Of a DNA stretch of 64,000 bases, positions 63,619-64,000 are shown in pieces. The position numbers and the translations under genes were made by a program. Source of the DNA: Parvibaculum sp. (GTDB taxonomy: Bacteria > Pseudomonadota > Alphaproteobacteria > Parvibaculales > Parvibaculaceae); assembly GCA_030645235.1 (NCBI GenBank), contig JAUSMV010000012.1, forward strand, positions 1-64,000, in the 5' to 3' direction. Within the stretch, counting starts at the first letter, position 1. Each line of letters begins with the position of its first letter. The notes under the pieces are model-generated. The model worked only from the letters and a program-made list of their open reading frames with translations. It ran no database searches and was not told the origin of the DNA.

Positions 63619-64000
63619 TTATGCGACGCCGGCCTTCAGGAAGTCGTGAATGTGAACGACGCCGACGGGTTTGCCTTTGTCCACAACAAAGAGGCTTGTG
63701 ATGCGCTTTGTATTGAGCACGTTCAAGGCTTCGGAGACGAGCATGGTTGGCGGAACGGTCTTGGGTGACGGGTTCATGATGTCGTTAACCGTTTTTTGCA
63801 GCAGGTCTTTGTTCATGTGACGGCGGAGGTCGCCGTCCGTTACAAGGCCTTTGAGCGCACCGCTCGCATCCACCACACCGATGCAGCCAAGCCGCTTGTC
63901 GGACATGACATAGATCGCATCTCCCATAGACGTGCCCATCGCGACGAGCGGTAGGTCTTTTTCCTTGTGCATGATGTCGGAGACGTGACGAAGGCCCGCG
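63619..64000 (-). CDS. kpsF: arabinose-5-phosphate isomerase KpsF/GutQ, C-terminal part (partial)
   Basis: Only the last ~127 codons are in the window; the frame runs off the right edge. They hold the paired CBS domains that end KpsF/GutQ isomerases: HVSDIMHKEKDLPLVAMGTSMGDAIYVMSDKRLGCIGVVD and VNDIMNPSPKTVPPTMLVSEALNVL, closing PVGVVHIHDFLKAGVA. The missing SIS domain would convert ribulose 5-phosphate to D-arabinose 5-phosphate for Kdo. The CBS end could also belong to another SIS-CBS protein, but the closing residues fit KpsF best. Confidence 0.87.
   Translation of the reverse strand, partial: AGLRHVSDIMHKEKDLPLVAMGTSMGDAIYVMSDKRLGCIGVVDASGALKGLVTDGDLRRHMNKDLLQKTVNDIMNPSPKTVPPTMLVSEALNVLNTKRITSLFVVDKGKPVGVVHIHDFLKAGVA

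Overview
The window looks like a chromosomal segment of an alphaproteobacterium. It opens with the end of an rRNA operon in the order 23S - 5S - initiator tRNA, which is typical of that class. Gene content agrees: MtgA, RlmJ, an MctP-type symporter, Cox11, PPK2 and many short-overlap operons. I cannot resolve the order or genus. There is no phage, integrase, transposase or CRISPR array. Nearly all of the window is dense, intact coding sequence.

Layout. 1-703: rRNA/tRNA end and terminator. 732-5228: a flavin monooxygenase and a divergent TetR regulator around a 32-bp palindrome, then katG behind two Fur-family-like boxes. 5507-11324: a surface-glycan cluster (sugar C-methyltransferase, GDP-mannose-dehydratase-like enzyme, GT9-like transferase, two FkbM-type proteins, a small coiled-coil protein). 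11377-17219: lactate dehydrogenase, small genes, the methionine-salvage genes mtnBDC, and a convergent MctP symporter with its DUF3311 partner. 17262-23085: an RND efflux pair and an OprB-like porin. 23134-32383: MtgA, a GMC dehydrogenase with a Tat-type small protein, an aldehyde dehydrogenase, acyl-CoA thioesterase/hydrolase genes, an XRE regulator and a YghU-type GST.

32384-40305: a two-component pair with a hexanucleotide repeat at the kinase C-terminus, a palindromic repeat, an MFS transporter, and a ppk2-mgtC-rlmJ operon. 40528-50088: a GGDEF/EAL protein with a probably dead cyclase domain, paired acyl-CoA dehydrogenases, ChrA, SemiSWEET, an alcohol dehydrogenase, a GST and an SPFH/NfeD pair. 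50104-56481 (minus strand): serine hydrolase, envelope proteins, cardiolipin synthase, a PNPOx-fold protein and a TonB-dependent receptor. 56652-64000: Cox11, an aldose epimerase, a three-gene decaprenylphosphoryl-arabinose-type operon, a Baeyer-Villiger-type monooxygenase and the 3' end of kpsF.

The most interesting module is 58362-61902. A HAD phosphatase fused to a UbiA-type prenyltransferase is followed by DprE1- and DprE2-like enzymes. Together these could supply all steps from PRPP to a lipid-linked D-arabinose donor, a pathway best known from mycobacteria. A second unexpected signal is a 36-nt stretch at 32451-32486 (minus strand) that matches the DprE2-like gene at 35 of 36 positions and keeps its reading frame. 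It may be a gene relic or a source of antisense RNA.
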